From Pseudomonas crudilactis (GTDB taxonomy: Bacteria > Pseudomonadota > Gammaproteobacteria > Pseudomonadales > Pseudomonadaceae), in assembly GCF_013433315.1 (NCBI RefSeq), contig NZ_WXVV01000004.1:186001-250000 (forward strand): a DNA stretch of 64,000 nucleotides, written 5' to 3'. Numbering within the stretch: the first letter of the stretch is position 1; each line of letters opens with the position of its first letter. The position numbers and the translations under genes are program-made. Of this stretch, positions 1-13,507 are shown piece after piece. The notes beneath the pieces were generated by a model. It made no database searches. It had not been told where the DNA came from and saw nothing but the letters and a program-made list of their open reading frames with translations.

Positions 1-43
1 AAAGACCGCCGACCCAAAGCATCTGGGTCAGCTGCCAAAGCAT

Positions 44-72
44 GGCGCCCGCATGTAGCGGGCGCCCTTTTT
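44..72 (+). terminator. GC-rich hairpin terminator entering from the left
   Basis: GGCGCCCGC (44-52) pairs perfectly with GCGGGCGCC (58-66) around a 5-base loop. On the plus strand it is followed by CTTTTTC. The T-tract side says it ends a plus-strand transcript from outside the window, converging on greA. It may also stop greA mRNA, although no T-tract follows in that direction. A weaker stem, GACCCA/TGGGTC (11-16 with 24-29), precedes it. Confidence 0.7.
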
Positions 73-544
73 CAGATGTGACGGACTTCGACAATCTCGT
101 ACTCGATCACGCCACTTGGCGTTTTCACGGCGACCACATCGCCCTCTTCCTTGCCGATCAAGGCACGGGCCAAAGGCGAGCCAACCGAAATCTTGCCGAG
201 TTTGAAGTCAGCCTCATCCTCACCCACGATGTGGTAAGTGACGCTTTCATCGGTCTCGACGTTGGCGATTTCGACGGTGGTGCCGAAAATCACTTTGCCG
301 GTGTGCGGAATAGTTGTGACATCGATGATGACCTGATTCTGAATACGGCCTTCGATGTCACGAATCCGCGCCTCGACCATGCCTTGCTGTTCGCGGGCGG
401 CATGGTATTCAGCGTTTTCCTTCAAGTCACCCAACTCGCGGGCCGTACCGATGTCCTGGCTGAGCTTCGGACGAACGACCTTGGTCAGGTGAGCGTGTTC
501 TTCTTCCAGGGCTTTAGCGCCCTGGACGGTCATTGGGTATTTGA

Positions 545-548
<4 letters not shown>
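72..548 (-). CDS. greA: Transcript cleavage factor GreA
   Basis: GreA inserts its N-terminal coiled coil into the RNA polymerase secondary channel and stimulates cleavage of backtracked RNA. The protein is 158 residues, the same length as the E. coli protein. The coiled-coil tip shows the two catalytic acidic residues Asp41 and Glu44 in [15 protein letters not shown], and the C-terminal half is the usual FKBP-like domain. The start ATG overlaps the carB stop by the ATGA pattern, so greA is the last gene of the carA-carB-greA operon and is probably translationally coupled to carB. The same operon arrangement is known in P. aeruginosa. Confidence 0.98.
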
Positions 549-3766
<3,218 letters not shown>

Positions 3767-3825
3767 GGGTTTGTCACTCAAATCCGCAGGTCAGTCGGCA
3801 AGCCGTCTTGATCGATTTCTGAAGT

Positions 3826-3861
3826 CTCGAGGGGGCCGCCGGTGTCGGGGCCGCCCTCGAG
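3826..3861. other. Hairpin between carA and carB
   Basis: CTCGAGGG (3826-3833) pairs with CCCTCGAG (3854-3861) in the 126-base gap between carA and carB, and the interior is also GC-rich. No T-tract follows on the minus strand, so it is more likely an RNA processing or stability element than a terminator. P. aeruginosa has a small ORF between carA and carB; I see no such gene here. Confidence 0.5.
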
Positions 3862-3892
3862 GGGCTTCTCTCTACAGTCTCAAGGCGAACGC

Positions 3893-5029
3893 TTAGCGTC
3901 GCTTGGCCATCTCGTTGATGAAGCGGTCGAACAGTGGCGCGACATCGTTCGGCCCCGGGCTCGCTTCAGGGTGACCCTGGAAGCTGAACGCGCTCTTGTC
4001 GGTGCGCTCGATGCCTTGCAGGGTGCCGTCGAACAGCGATTTGTGGATCGCACGCACGTTGGCTGGCAGGGTTTCTTCGTCTACCGCAAAACCGTGGTTC
4101 TGGCTGGTGATCATTACGACGCCAGTGTCCAGATCCTGCACCGGGTGGTTGGCACCGTGGTGGCCGTGACCCATTTTCAGAGTCTTGGCGCCGGAGGCCA
4201 GAGCCAGCAGTTGGTGACCGAGGCAGATGCCGAATACCGGAATCTCGGTTTCCAGGACTTCCTTGATCGCCTTGATCGCGTAGTCGCATGGCTCCGGGTC
4301 ACCAGGGCCGTTGGACAGGAACACGCCGTCAGGCTTCAGTGCCAGTACGTCGGCCGCTGGAGTCTGAGCCGGCACCACGGTGACGCGGCAGCCGCGCTCG
4401 ACCAGCATGCGCAGGATGTTGACCTTGACGCCGTAGTCGTAGGCAACCACGTGGTAAGGCAGCTCGGAAGCGTCGATGGTCGCGTGGCTATCGGTCTTCA
4501 GATCCCAGACAGTCGAGCGCCATTCGTATTGGGTCTTGGTACTGACGACTTTCGCCAGATCCATGCCCTTCAGGCCCGGGAAGCCTTGCGCCGCGGCGAT
4601 GGCCGCCTCTTCGGAGATGTTGTCGCCGGCCATGATGCAGCCGTTCTGAGCGCCTTTTTCACGCAGGATGCGGGTCAGGCGACGCGTGTCGATACCGGCG
4701 ATTGCCACAACGTTGTTGGCTTTCAGGTAGTCAGACAGGGACATCGTGTTACGCCAGTTGCTCGCTACCAGCGGCAGGTCACGGATGACCAGGCCAGCGG
4801 ACCAGACGCGGTCGGACTCGGCGTCTTCCGGCGTGGTGCCGGTGTTGCCGATGTGCGGGTAAGTCAAGGTAACGATCTGTTGGGCGTAGGAAGGATCGGT
4901 AAGGATTTCCTGATAGCCGGTCATTGCGGTGTTGAACACCACCTCACCAACGGTTTGACCGTCGGCACCAATGGCTTCGCCGCGAAAAATGCTGCCATCA
5001 GCAAGGGCAAGTATGGCTGGCTTAGTCAA
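3893..5029 (-). CDS. carA: Carbamoyl phosphate synthase small subunit (glutaminase)
   Basis: CarA hydrolyses glutamine and channels ammonia to CarB. The protein is 378 residues. The N-terminal CPSase domain is followed by a class I amidotransferase domain with the nucleophilic cysteine in FGICLGHQ and the His/Glu pair in [10 protein letters not shown] place the start at the TTG at 5029 because a strong GGGAGG Shine-Dalgarno lies six bases before it and family members begin with [11 protein letters not shown]. An in-frame ATG at 5053 would add eight residues but lacks a ribosome site. Non-ATG initiation of carA is known from P. aeruginosa. The gene is first in carA-carB-greA, behind an attenuator. 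Confidence 0.96.
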   Translation of the reverse strand: MTKPAILALADGSIFRGEAIGADGQTVGEVVFNTAMTGYQEILTDPSYAQQIVTLTYPHIGNTGTTPEDAESDRVWSAGLVIRDLPLVASNWRNTMSLSDYLKANNVVAIAGIDTRRLTRILREKGAQNGCIMAGDNISEEAAIAAAQGFPGLKGMDLAKVVSTKTQYEWRSTVWDLKTDSHATIDASELPYHVVAYDYGVKVNILRMLVERGCRVTVVPAQTPAADVLALKPDGVFLSNGPGDPEPCDYAIKAIKEVLETEIPVFGICLGHQLLALASGAKTLKMGHGHHGANHPVQDLDTGVVMITSQNHGFAVDEETLPANVRAIHKSLFDGTLQGIERTDKSAFSFQGHPEASPGPNDVAPLFDRFINEMAKRR

Positions 5030-5241
5030 GAAGACCTCCCGTAAATAACGCATGAAAGGGCGATCGCAGGTTGTAAAAAAGCGGAGTGACGTATGGACAC
5101 GTCACCCCGCTTCTTCACTGAATTATTCTGCGCGCTTTTAGTGGACACACTAAAGCTGTAGCTTACAGAAAAAGGCTTTTTTGGTCCACCGCTAAAGAGC
5201 CTAAAAGGCCGGAGAATGCGACAGGTCGTCGCCAAGCGGGG
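5030..5241 (-). promoter_or_regulatory. carAB leader region
   Basis: This is the untranslated leader between the dapB terminator and carA. Reading the minus strand it holds, in order: a TGTCGC motif (5223-5218) like half of a pseudomonad ArgR site; a possible 8-codon leader ORF with a GTG start at 5189 and TAA at 5165-5163, encoding VDQKSLFL with a weak ribosome site; a stem formed by 5134-5143 and 5148-5156; and then the attenuator at 5075-5110. Control of carAB by arginine at the promoter and by pyrimidines through attenuation is reported for P. aeruginosa. The roles given here to the motif and mini-ORF are inference. Confidence 0.55.
5075..5110 (-). terminator. Rho-independent attenuator in the carAB leader
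   Basis: On the minus strand an 11-base stem (5110-5100 with 5091-5081, one mismatch) with an 8-base loop is followed directly by six T residues (5080-5075). It ends about 45 bases before the carA start. It lies downstream of the dapB terminator and upstream of carA, so it can only act on carAB leader RNA. Confidence 0.8.
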
Positions 5242-5273
5242 AAAAACCGGCGCAAACAGGGCGTTTGCGCCGG
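5242..5273 (-). terminator. Rho-independent terminator of dapB
   Basis: CCGGCGCAAAC (5273-5263 read on minus) pairs perfectly over 11 bases with 5257-5247, with a 5-base loop and then five T residues. It sits 14 bases after the dapB stop and separates the dnaJ-dapB transcript from carAB. Confidence 0.9.
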
Positions 5274-5286
5274 GTTCAGCAGTGTA

Positions 5287-6102
<816 letters not shown>

Positions 6103-7227
6103 TTACAGATCGCCGAAGAAACGCTTCACACCGTCGAACCAACCGGTGGTTTTCGGCGAGTGACTGTTGTCGTCCGCCAGCGAGCTGCGGAATTCTTCCA
6201 GCAGTTCGCGCTGACGACGGTTCAGGTTGACCGGGGTCTCGACTGCCACGCGGCACATCAAGTCGCCCGCACCACCGCCACGCACCGGCGCGACGCCCTT
6301 GCCGCGTACACGGAACTGCTTGCCGGTCTGGGTCCCTTCAGGGATTTTCAGTTTGACGCGACCGTCGAGGGTCGGAATTTCCAGCTCGCCGCCCAGCGCC
6401 GCATCGACGAAGCTGATCGGCACTTCGCAAAACAGGTGCTTGCCATCGCGCTGGAAAATGTCGTGCTCGCGGACATTGATGACCACATACAGGTCGCCCG
6501 TCGGGCCGCCCTGCGTGCCCGCCTCGCCTTCACCAGACAGACGAATGCGGTCGCCGGTATCGACGCCAGCCGGCACTTTGACCGACAGGGTTTTGTATTC
6601 TTCAACGCGGCCGTCACCGTGGCAGGAGTCGCACGGATCGGAAATGATCTTGCCCTGGCCATGGCAACGCGGGCAGGTTTGCTGCACCGAGAAGAAGCCT
6701 TGCTGCATGCGTACCTGACCGATGCCACCGCAGGTCGGGCACGTCGATGGCGACGAGCCTTTCTTCGCACCCGAGCCATCGCACGGTTTGCAGTTGACCA
6801 GCGTCGGAACGCGGATATTCACCGACGTGCCGCGCACCGCTTCTTCCAGATTCAGCTCCAGGGTGTAGCGCAAGTCACTGCCACGCTGAGCACCGCCACG
6901 GGAACCACCGCGACCACCGCCGAAGAAATCACTGAAGACATCGCCAAAGATGTCAGAGAAATTCTGGCCGCCGAAACCGGCGCCACCGCCACCCATGCTA
7001 GGGTCGACGCCGGCATGGCCGTACTGATCGTACGCCGCACGCTTGCTCGAGTCGGACAGCACTTCATAGGCCTCGTTGGCCTCTTTGAACATTTCTTCCG
7101 ATGTTTTGTCATCGGGATTACGGTCCGGGTGGTGCTTCATCGCCAGACGACGGTAAGCCTTCTTCAGGTCCGCATCGCTTGAGCCGCGCTCAACACCCAA
7201 CACTTCGTAATAGTCACGCTTTGCCAT
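6103..7227 (-). CDS. dnaJ: Hsp40 co-chaperone DnaJ
   Basis: DnaJ delivers clients to DnaK and stimulates its ATPase. The protein is 374 residues. In order: a J domain with the HPD motif (KHHPDRNP, near residue 34), a Gly/Phe linker ([16 protein letters not shown]), four CxxCxGxG zinc repeats (starting CKPCDGSG, then [24 protein letters not shown]), and the C-terminal substrate domains. [12 protein letters not shown] is the conserved start. The upstream in-frame extension has no family match. I saw no clear sigma-32 promoter of its own in the 297-base gap after dnaK. Confidence 0.98.
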   Translation of the reverse strand: MAKRDYYEVLGVERGSSDADLKKAYRRLAMKHHPDRNPDDKTSEEMFKEANEAYEVLSDSSKRAAYDQYGHAGVDPSMGGGGAGFGGQNFSDIFGDVFSDFFGGGRGGSRGGAQRGSDLRYTLELNLEEAVRGTSVNIRVPTLVNCKPCDGSGAKKGSSPSTCPTCGGIGQVRMQQGFFSVQQTCPRCHGQGKIISDPCDSCHGDGRVEEYKTLSVKVPAGVDTGDRIRLSGEGEAGTQGGPTGDLYVVINVREHDIFQRDGKHLFCEVPISFVDAALGGELEIPTLDGRVKLKIPEGTQTGKQFRVRGKGVAPVRGGGAGDLMCRVAVETPVNLNRRQRELLEEFRSSLADDNSHSPKTTGWFDGVKRFFGDL

Positions 7228-7425
7228 AAGTCTTCTGCACTCTTGAGGACGTTCGGCAAACCCCTCCTGAGGATGGCCAAACTCGTTGAGCCCCAATACA
7301 GGCCCGGACCCAACTCACGTCAATTCAACGATCCTGGTCTTTGTTTCTTGCGGTACTTGCGGCGCGAAAAGCAGGAGCATTCCCGGCCATACCGCCAACA
7401 TCCGAACCTTGTCGCATGCTGTAAA

Positions 7426-7470
7426 AATTCGCGTATTCCAGATACGCCAACGCGGGAGCTAGCTCCCGCG
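7426..7470 (-). terminator. Two stems in the dnaK-dnaJ gap
   Basis: Reading the minus strand, a perfect 20-base palindrome (7470-7451, CGCGGGAGCT and its mirror) is followed by a second stem, GCGTAT/ATACGC (7447-7442 with 7436-7431), ending in GAATTTTT. The second has the form of a weak Rho-independent terminator and may partly separate dnaK from dnaJ. The rest of the 7228-7524 gap shows nothing else I can name. Confidence 0.5.
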
Positions 7471-7524
7471 CGGCGACATCCTACCAGTCACTGCCTAAAG
7501 GCAGTCAACCGGCCGACCAACAAC

Positions 7525-9441
7525 TTACTTGTGGTCTTTGACTTCTTCGAACTCTGCATCGACAACGTCGTCAGCCTTCTCAGCCGATTCGCCTTGCGGG
7601 GCTGCGCCATCAGCTGGCTGAGCCTGTTCGGCGTACATCTTCTGAGCAACCGGAGCGGAGACTTTCGACAGCTCTTCAACCTTCGCTTCGATAGCAGCCT
7701 TGTCGTCGCCTTTGACAGCGGCTTCCAGAGCAACCACAGCAGCTTCGATCGCAGTCTTCTCTTCGGCGGTGACTTTGTCGCCCGCATCAGCAATCATTTT
7801 GCGCGTCGAGTGAACCAGTGCATCACCCTGGTTACGGGCAGCGGCCAGCTCTTCGAACTTGCGGTCTTCCTCAGCGTTGGCTTCGGCGTCACGCACCATG
7901 CGCTCGATTTCTTCGTCGGACAGACCGGAGTTGGCCTTGATCACGATCGACTGAGTCTTGCCGGTCGCCTTGTCTTTCGCACCAACGTGCAGAATGCCGT
8001 TAGCGTCGATGTCGAAGGTCACTTCGATCTGCGGCACGCCACGTGGAGCAGGTGGAATGTCGGCCAGGTCGAACTTGCCCAGGGACTTGTTCTGAGTGGC
8101 TTGCTTACGCTCGCCCTGCAGAACGTGAATGGTCACAGCGCCCTGGTTGTCGTCGGCAGTCGAGAACACTTGCGATTTCTTGGTAGGAATCGTGGTGTTT
8201 TTCTCGATCAGCGCGGTCATCACGCCACCCATGGTTTCGATACCCAGGGTCAGCGGGCTGACGTCGAGCAGCAGAACGTCTTTCACATCACCGGCCAGAA
8301 CGGCGCCCTGAATCGCAGCACCCATGGCAACGGCTTCGTCCGGGTTAACGTCTTTACGTGCTTCTTTACCGAAGAAATCAGTAACCAGCTTCTGCACCAG
8401 CGGCATACGGGTCTGACCACCGACCAGAATCACGTCGTTGATCGCGCCAACGTCCAGACCAGCGTCTTTCATGGCGATGCGGCAAGGTTCGATGGTGCGC
8501 TGAACCAGGTCTTCAACCAGTGCTTCGAGCTTGGCACGCGAGATCTTCACGTTCAGGTGCTTAGGACCGGTCGCGTCTGCAGTGATGTACGGCAGGTTGA
8601 CGTCGGTCGACTGAGCGGACGACAGCTCGATCTTGGCTTTCTCAGCGGCTTCTTTCAGGCGCTGCATGGCCAGCGGGTCACCTTTGAGGTTCATGCCGCT
8701 TTCTTTCTTGAATTCGTCAACGAGGTAGTCGATCAGACGAATGTCAAAGTCTTCACCGCCGAGGAACGTGTCACCGTTGGTGGCCAGTACTTCGAACTGG
8801 TGCTCGCCATCAACTTCAGCGATCTCGATCACGGAAACGTCGAAAGTACCGCCACCCAGGTCATAAACGATCACGGTGTGATCGCCCTTGGCCTTGTCCA
8901 TACCGTAAGCCAGAGCAGCTGCGGTCGGTTCGTTGATGATACGTTTTACGTCCAGACCCGCGATGCGGCCAGCGTCTTTGGTCGCCTGACGCTGGCTGTC
9001 GTTGAAGTAGGCCGGAACGGTGATTACCGCTTCGGTCACGGTCTCGCCGAGGTAGTCTTCGGCGGTCTTCTTCATCTTTTTCAGGATTTCAGCCGAGATT
9101 TGTGGCGGTGCCATTTTCTGGCCGTTCACTTCAACCCAAGCGTCGTTGTTGTCAGCCTTGACGATCTTGTAAGGGACCATCTGGATGTCTTTCTGCACAA
9201 CTTCTTCGTCGAAACGACGACCGATCAGACGCTTTACCGCGTACAGAGTGTTGTGCGGGTTGGTCACAGCCTGACGCTTGGCCGACTGACCTACCAGGAT
9301 TTCGCCATCGTTGGCGTAAGCGATGATCGACGGCGTGGTACGCGCGCCTTCAGCGTTTTCGATAACTTTTGCTTTGCCGTTTTCCAGCACGGAGACGCAG
9401 GAGTTGGTAGTCCCCAGGTCGATACCGATAATTTTGCCCAT
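7525..9441 (-). CDS. dnaK: Hsp70 chaperone DnaK
   Basis: DnaK is an ATP-dependent chaperone in the cytoplasm, working with DnaJ and GrpE. The protein is 638 residues, a normal length. The N-terminal signature [14 protein letters not shown], the ATPase motif [12 protein letters not shown] and [11 protein letters not shown] are all present. A beta-sandwich substrate domain, helical lid and the acidic C-terminus ([13 protein letters not shown]) follow. The gene is 102 bases after grpE with its own sigma-32 promoter. Confidence 0.99.
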   Translation of the reverse strand: MGKIIGIDLGTTNSCVSVLENGKAKVIENAEGARTTPSIIAYANDGEILVGQSAKRQAVTNPHNTLYAVKRLIGRRFDEEVVQKDIQMVPYKIVKADNNDAWVEVNGQKMAPPQISAEILKKMKKTAEDYLGETVTEAVITVPAYFNDSQRQATKDAGRIAGLDVKRIINEPTAAALAYGMDKAKGDHTVIVYDLGGGTFDVSVIEIAEVDGEHQFEVLATNGDTFLGGEDFDIRLIDYLVDEFKKESGMNLKGDPLAMQRLKEAAEKAKIELSSAQSTDVNLPYITADATGPKHLNVKISRAKLEALVEDLVQRTIEPCRIAMKDAGLDVGAINDVILVGGQTRMPLVQKLVTDFFGKEARKDVNPDEAVAMGAAIQGAVLAGDVKDVLLLDVSPLTLGIETMGGVMTALIEKNTTIPTKKSQVFSTADDNQGAVTIHVLQGERKQATQNKSLGKFDLADIPPAPRGVPQIEVTFDIDANGILHVGAKDKATGKTQSIVIKANSGLSDEEIERMVRDAEANAEEDRKFEELAAARNQGDALVHSTRKMIADAGDKVTAEEKTAIEAAVVALEAAVKGDDKAAIEAKVEELSKVSAPVAQKMYAEQAQPADGAAPQGESAEKADDVVDAEFEEVKDHK

Positions 9442-9520
9442 GTTAACTCTCCCGAAACTTTGGATTTTTTTGCCGCAGCAGTGGTGGCTGACTGCGGTAA
9501 TACTTAAACGCTTGACTTCT

Positions 9521-9548
9521 AAATGGGGGCCTTGCGGCTAATTTCAAG
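9521..9548 (-). promoter_or_regulatory. Sigma-32 (RpoH) promoter of dnaK
   Basis: On the minus strand, CTTGAA (9548-9543) is followed by a 14-base spacer and CCCCATTT (9528-9521). This matches the heat-shock consensus CTTGAA-N13/14-CCCCATNT. The -35 box overlaps the grpE stop codon. Transcription would start near 9514, giving a leader of roughly 70 bases before dnaK. Confidence 0.85.
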
Positions 9549-10110
9549 CCTTCTCGTCAATCGAAGGCGAAATTGGCGCAGGCGCCTTGCTGACCACAAC
9601 CATGGCCGGACGCAGCAGGCGACCGTTGAGCTGGTAGCCCTTCTGGAACACCTTCAGAACGCTGTTCGGTTCTACGTCGGCGCTTTCCTGCATGGCCATT
9701 GCCTGATGCTGGACGGCGTTGAACGGTTCGCCATGCGGATCGATCGCTTCCAACTGATAACGCTTGAGGGTGTCGTGGAACATTTTCAGCGTCAGCTCGA
9801 TGCCTTCGCGCATCGGACGGATGCTTTCGTCGTCCGGGTTCGACAGCTCGAGGCCGCGCTCCAGGCTGTCGACGATCGGCAGCAAGTCGCCAGCGAATTT
9901 TTCAAGGGCAAACTTGTGCGCCTTCTCGACGTCCTGCTCGGCACGGCGACGGACGTTCTGCAGATCGGCAGCTACACGCAGAGATTGATCCTGCGCGGCG
10001 GCCAATTGCTCTTCGAGCACTTGTACACGGGTCGCCAGGTCATCACCCGAAACTTCGGGCGCCTGATTGGCTTCTGGGTTTTGCGTATCTACTGTCTGTT
10101 CGTCAGCCAT
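9544..10110 (-). CDS. grpE: Nucleotide exchange factor GrpE
   Basis: GrpE releases ADP from DnaK. The protein is 188 residues. A long N-terminal coiled coil (roughly residues 25-95, including [18 protein letters not shown]) leads into the C-terminal beta domain. ATG at 10110 has AAAGGAG 6-7 bases upstream. It is the first gene of the heat-shock block, expressed from the sigma-32 promoter at 10164-10191. It is divergent from recN. Confidence 0.97.
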   Translation of the reverse strand: MADEQTVDTQNPEANQAPEVSGDDLATRVQVLEEQLAAAQDQSLRVAADLQNVRRRAEQDVEKAHKFALEKFAGDLLPIVDSLERGLELSNPDDESIRPMREGIELTLKMFHDTLKRYQLEAIDPHGEPFNAVQHQAMAMQESADVEPNSVLKVFQKGYQLNGRLLRPAMVVVSKAPAPISPSIDEKA

Positions 10111-10163
10111 AGAATTCTCCTTTCAATTTCGTCCGCGAGCCTGACTCGCGCTTCTGCCCCGAT

Positions 10164-10191
10164 ATATGGGGCCGCAAAATCAGGCTTCAAG
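10164..10191 (-). promoter_or_regulatory. Sigma-32 (RpoH) promoter of grpE
   Basis: On the minus strand, CTTGAA (10191-10186), a 14-base spacer and CCCCATAT (10171-10164) give an essentially perfect heat-shock promoter. The start site is expected near 10157, about 45 bases before the grpE ATG. Confidence 0.9.
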
Positions 10192-10289
10192 GGCCTTCAA
10201 TCATTAACCCTACAAAAAAGTGCCGCATTGTCATTCCTCGATGCGCTAAGCAGATCTGCGTTTCAAGCAAATCGACCTAAGGGAGGGCA

Positions 10290-10326
10290 TTGTCAGCCTG
10301 AAACAAAACACTGTATAAATAACCAG
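10290..10326 (+). promoter_or_regulatory. recN promoter overlapped by a LexA box
   Basis: TTGTCA (10290-10295) and TATAAA (10314-10319) form a sigma-70 type promoter with an 18-base spacer. CTGTATAAATAACCAG (10311-10326) fits the LexA operator CTG-N10-CAG and covers the -10 box. The box ends 24 bases before the recN ATG. SOS control of recN is established in many proteobacteria. Confidence 0.88.
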
Positions 10327-10350
10327 ACCTAAAGCTTGGGAGCGGCCTTT

Positions 10351-12024
10351 ATGCTGGTGCACCTGTCCGTACACAACTACGCCATCGTTGAACATCTCGA
10401 TCTTGAACTTGATCGCGGGATGAGCGTGATCACAGGGGAAACCGGCGCCGGCAAGTCGATCATGCTTGACGCGCTCGGCCTGACCCTCGGTGATCGTGCC
10501 GACAGTGGCGTGGTGCGTCCCGGCGCCGACAAAGCCGACATCCTCGCGACTTTCGATCTGGCCGATATTCCCGAAGCCAGCGCGTGGCTGGCCGAACGCG
10601 ATCTGGAGACTGATGGCCCCTGCATTCTGCGCCGGGTAATCACATCGGAAGGTCGCTCGCGCGGCTACATCAATGGCACCCCTTGCCCACTCGGTGACCT
10701 CAAGTCGCTGGGCGAGTTGTTGATCGATATCCACAGCCAGCATGAACACCAGTCCCTGTTGAAAACCGATACCCATCGCCGCTTGCTGGACGAGTATGCC
10801 GGCGCCACGGATCTGGCCCGCCAGGTTCAGCTCGCCGCCCAGCGCTGGCGCCAGACTCGCCAGGAACTGGAGCGTCTGTCTAATTCCGGTGACGAACAAC
10901 GCGCCCGCCATCAACTGCTCAGCTATCAGCTCGAAGAGCTGGAAAACCTCGGCCTCGGTGACAACGAACTGGAGCAACTGGAGCAGGAACACAAAAACCT
11001 GACCAACGCCGAGACGCTGCTGGGCATTTGCCGGCAAGTGGTAGAGCAATGCAGCGAGAGCGATTCCGGCAATGTGCTGAACGCGCTGACCGCCAGCCTC
11101 AATCGTCTGTCGAGCGTGAATAACTCCGTCGGCGCACTGGGCGAAGCCAGCAGCCTGCTGACCAGCGCACAGATTCAGGTTGAAGAGGCCGTCGGCGAAC
11201 TCAATCGCTTCCTCGACAACTTCGATGCCGATCCGGCGCGCCTGCAGTATCTCGAAGAACGCCTCGACGCGATTTACACCCTGGCGCGCAAGCACCGGAT
11301 TCAACCAACCGAAGTCGGCGAAATGCAGCAGAAGCTGCTGGATGAAATCGAAACCCTCAATGCCAATGACGAATCCATTGAGCGCCTGGGGGAAGAATTG
11401 GCCTCCTATGCCCGCCACTATCAGGAGAAGGCCCGGGAACTGAGCGATTTGCGGCATCGTGCTGCCGGCAGCCTGGCCAGCGCGGTGGAGCAGGAGATTC
11501 AGCGACTTGGCATGCCCGGTGGGCGCTTCACCATTGAGCTGCGCGCCAACTGCAGCGACGAACTGCTACCTAATGGACTGGAACAGGTTGAACTGCTGGT
11601 CAGCGCTAACCCCGGCCAACCGCTGAAGGCACTGGCGAAAGTGGCATCCGGTGGCGAGTTGTCACGGATAAGCCTGGCGATTCAGGTCATCACCGCGCAG
11701 ACGTCTCGTGTGCCAACACTGGTATTCGACGAAGTCGACGTAGGCATCGGCGGCCCGACCGCTGAAATCGTCGGCCAGTTATTGCGCCGCCTCGGCGAAC
11801 GCGGCCAGGTACTGACAGTGACTCACCTGCCCCAAGTAGCGGCGCAAGGGCATCAACATTTATTCGTACACAAGGTTCGGGGCGAAGAGGCAACGCATAC
11901 AGCCGTCTCCAAATTGAGCAAAAATGAACGTATAGAAGAGGTGGCGCGAATGCTCGGCGGCATAGACTTAACCAAGGAGTCCCTGGCCCACGCCAAGAAA
12001 ATGGTCGTCACCGCAAAAGTTTGA
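10351..12024 (+). CDS. recN: DNA repair protein RecN
   Basis: RecN is an SMC-like ATPase acting in double-strand break repair with RecA. The protein is 557 residues. Walker A is GETGAGKSIMLDAL near residue 29. A central coiled coil is interrupted by a short hinge. The C-terminal ABC signature (ASGGELSRISLA) and Walker B (LVFDEVDVGIGG) complete the head. ATG at 10351 (MLVHLSVHNYAIVEH) matches family starts and has GGGAGCGG upstream. The upstream TTG at 10336 adds five unconserved residues. Confidence 0.97.
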   Translation: MLVHLSVHNYAIVEHLDLELDRGMSVITGETGAGKSIMLDALGLTLGDRADSGVVRPGADKADILATFDLADIPEASAWLAERDLETDGPCILRRVITSEGRSRGYINGTPCPLGDLKSLGELLIDIHSQHEHQSLLKTDTHRRLLDEYAGATDLARQVQLAAQRWRQTRQELERLSNSGDEQRARHQLLSYQLEELENLGLGDNELEQLEQEHKNLTNAETLLGICRQVVEQCSESDSGNVLNALTASLNRLSSVNNSVGALGEASSLLTSAQIQVEEAVGELNRFLDNFDADPARLQYLEERLDAIYTLARKHRIQPTEVGEMQQKLLDEIETLNANDESIERLGEELASYARHYQEKARELSDLRHRAAGSLASAVEQEIQRLGMPGGRFTIELRANCSDELLPNGLEQVELLVSANPGQPLKALAKVASGGELSRISLAIQVITAQTSRVPTLVFDEVDVGIGGPTAEIVGQLLRRLGERGQVLTVTHLPQVAAQGHQHLFVHKVRGEEATHTAVSKLSKNERIEEVARMLGGIDLTKESLAHAKKMVVTAKV

Positions 12025-12040
12025 TGATGGCAGAAAGCAC

Positions 12041-12064
12041 GAAGGCGACCCTTGGGTCGCCTTC
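12041..12064. terminator. Hairpin between recN and fur
   Basis: GAAGGCGACCC (12041-12051) pairs perfectly with GGGTCGCCTTC (12054-12064), leaving only TT between the arms. It lies between the convergent recN and fur genes. No long T-tract is present on either side, so termination strength is uncertain. Confidence 0.6.
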
Positions 12065-12098
12065 GCTCGTTTCGCGAACCGAAATTCGCGCGACATGC

Positions 12099-12503
12099 TT
12101 ACTTTTTCTTGCGCACGTATAGAACCAGATTGTGATCAACCATCTCGAAGCCATGCTTCTCGACGATAGATTTCTGAAGTTTTTCGATTTCTTCGTCGAA
12201 GAATTCGATGACTTCACCCGACTCCACGTTGACCATATGGTCATGGTGACCACCATCGGCCAATTCGAATACCGCGTGGCCACCGTCGAAATTGTGACGG
12301 ACCACGAGGCCAGCTGCTTCGAACTGGGTCAGAACACGGTAAACCGTGGCCAGACCGACGTCCTCGCCAGCTTCCATCAACGCCTTGTAGACGTCCTCGG
12401 CGCTCATGTGACGCTGCTCGGTGGAGTCGAGCATTTGCAGGATCTTGACCCGTGGCAGGGTCACTTTAAGGCCGGCTTTGCGTAGTTCGCTATTTTCAAC
12501 CAT
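12099..12503 (-). CDS. fur: Ferric uptake regulator Fur
   Basis: Fur is the iron-responsive repressor of siderophore and iron-uptake genes. The protein is 134 residues, the length of pseudomonad Fur. The N-terminal winged helix (RKAGLKVTLPRVKILQML) precedes the dimer domain with the metal motif GGHHDHMVNVESGEVIEF. It has no cysteine, as known for pseudomonad Fur, so there is no CxxC zinc site. Divergent from bamE/omlA with a 97-base gap, a conserved pairing in Pseudomonas. Confidence 0.97.
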   Translation of the reverse strand: MVENSELRKAGLKVTLPRVKILQMLDSTEQRHMSAEDVYKALMEAGEDVGLATVYRVLTQFEAAGLVVRHNFDGGHAVFELADGGHHDHMVNVESGEVIEFFDEEIEKLQKSIVEKHGFEMVDHNLVLYVRKKK

Positions 12504-12600
12504 GGTCAGCTTTCTCGCGATGCTGCTTCGCAGCTTCTCTTAATGCGGGTATGATCGGCGTTTACGTTGTCCCAGCCAAGATAGTGGAAGTCGCCCACCG

Positions 12601-13128
12601 ATGCAAAACACCAAGCTCTTGCTAACCAGTTTCACCTTTGTGGGACTGCTCGCACTCGCCGGTTGTTCATTCCCCGGGGTTTACAAAATCGACATCCAGC
12701 AGGGCAATGTCGTCACGCAGGACATGATAGACCAGTTACGCCCGGGAATGACCCGGCCGCAAGTACGGTTTATCATGGGCAACCCTCTGCTTGCCGACAC
12801 GTTCCATGCCGATCGCTGGGATTATCTGTACAGCCTGCAACCGGGTGGCGGTGAACGCCAACAGGAACGCATCAGCGTTATTTTCAACTCAAACGACCAG
12901 CTTGTCAGCCTGTCCGGTGACTTTATGCCGGGCGTAAGCCGTGACGAAGCCATTCTCGGCAAGGACAGTGGCACGACCGTGACCGCTCCTGCTGAAAACG
13001 CCGAGAAGCCAAAACCGGAAAAACCGGTCAAGCCAGGTTCCTTGCTGGATCAGATCCAGAAGGACGTCGATGGTGTGGAAACCGTTCCGGTTCCGACACC
13101 AGAGCCGCTGGATACCTCGCCGCAATAA
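12601..13128 (+). CDS. bamE: Outer membrane assembly lipoprotein BamE/OmlA
   Basis: BamE is the small lipoprotein of the BAM complex that inserts beta-barrel proteins; it is called OmlA in Pseudomonas. The protein is 175 residues. A lipobox LALAGC gives Cys22 as the lipidated residue. The SmpA/OmlA domain follows ([26 protein letters not shown]). A Pro/Lys/Glu-rich tail of about 60 residues follows the domain, longer than in E. coli (about 113 residues) but usual in Pseudomonas. Confidence 0.96.
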   Translation: MQNTKLLLTSFTFVGLLALAGCSFPGVYKIDIQQGNVVTQDMIDQLRPGMTRPQVRFIMGNPLLADTFHADRWDYLYSLQPGGGERQQERISVIFNSNDQLVSLSGDFMPGVSRDEAILGKDSGTTVTAPAENAEKPKPEKPVKPGSLLDQIQKDVDGVETVPVPTPEPLDTSPQ

Positions 13129-13141
13129 ATAATTGGCGAGG

Positions 13142-13176
13142 CAATAAAAAACCCGGAGATTCCGGGTTTTTTATTG
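13142..13176. terminator. Bidirectional terminator between bamE and rnfH
   Basis: A perfect 16-base inverted repeat (13142-13157 with 13161-13176) with a GAT loop. The outer part of the stem is A-rich on one side and T-rich on the other, so each strand sees ACCCGGA/TCCGGGT followed by six T residues. It serves both convergent genes. Confidence 0.92.
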
Positions 13177-13192
13177 CCTGCAATTTGTCTTT

Positions 13193-13507
13193 TTACGCGT
13201 TTCGAGCCTTGGCTGCGGCAGCCTTGGCAGCACGCAAACGTCGAACCTCTTTGGGGTCGGCAAGCAACGGGCGATAAATTTCGATGCGCTCCCCCTCCTG
13301 AATCACCCGCGTATCCGGGTCAGCCACCACTTTGCCGAAGATACCCAACGGACACTCCGCCAGATTCAACTCGGGAAACTCGCTACAGATACCCGACGCA
13401 AGTACCGCACCCCGCACCGTCGCGCCTTCATTGACGCTGAATGAGCGCAATACCTGACGATCCACGGCCGCGTATACCACCTCTATCTCGATCACAGGAT
13501 CAACCAT
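13193..13507 (-). CDS. rnfH: RnfH family ubiquitin-like protein
   Basis: A 104-residue protein of the RnfH/UPF0125 family, a beta-grasp fold of unknown exact function. Conserved positions include IEIEVVYAA near the N-terminus and FGKVVADPDTRVIQEGERI-type residues in the middle. The tail is rich in Lys/Arg/Ala. ATG at 13507 overlaps the end of ratA by eight bases, so the two genes are translationally linked. The ratA-rnfH pair near smpB is conserved in gammaproteobacteria. Confidence 0.93.
   Translation of the reverse strand: MVDPVIEIEVVYAAVDRQVLRSFSVNEGATVRGAVLASGICSEFPELNLAECPLGIFGKVVADPDTRVIQEGERIEIYRPLLADPKEVRRLRAAKAAAAKARNA

Noticed and set aside
5030..5053. In-frame ATG at 5053 as the carA start
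   Set aside because: It has no ribosome site, and the TTG at 5029 has GGGAGG at the right distance and matches the family N-terminus.
7243..9507. Long plus-strand frame of 754 codons opposite dnaK (and similar ones opposite carB, recN and the chemoreceptor)
   Set aside because: It lies fully antisense to a highly conserved gene, has His/Gln/Val-rich low-information sequence, no ribosome site and no domain. It results from the GC-biased codon pattern of the real gene.
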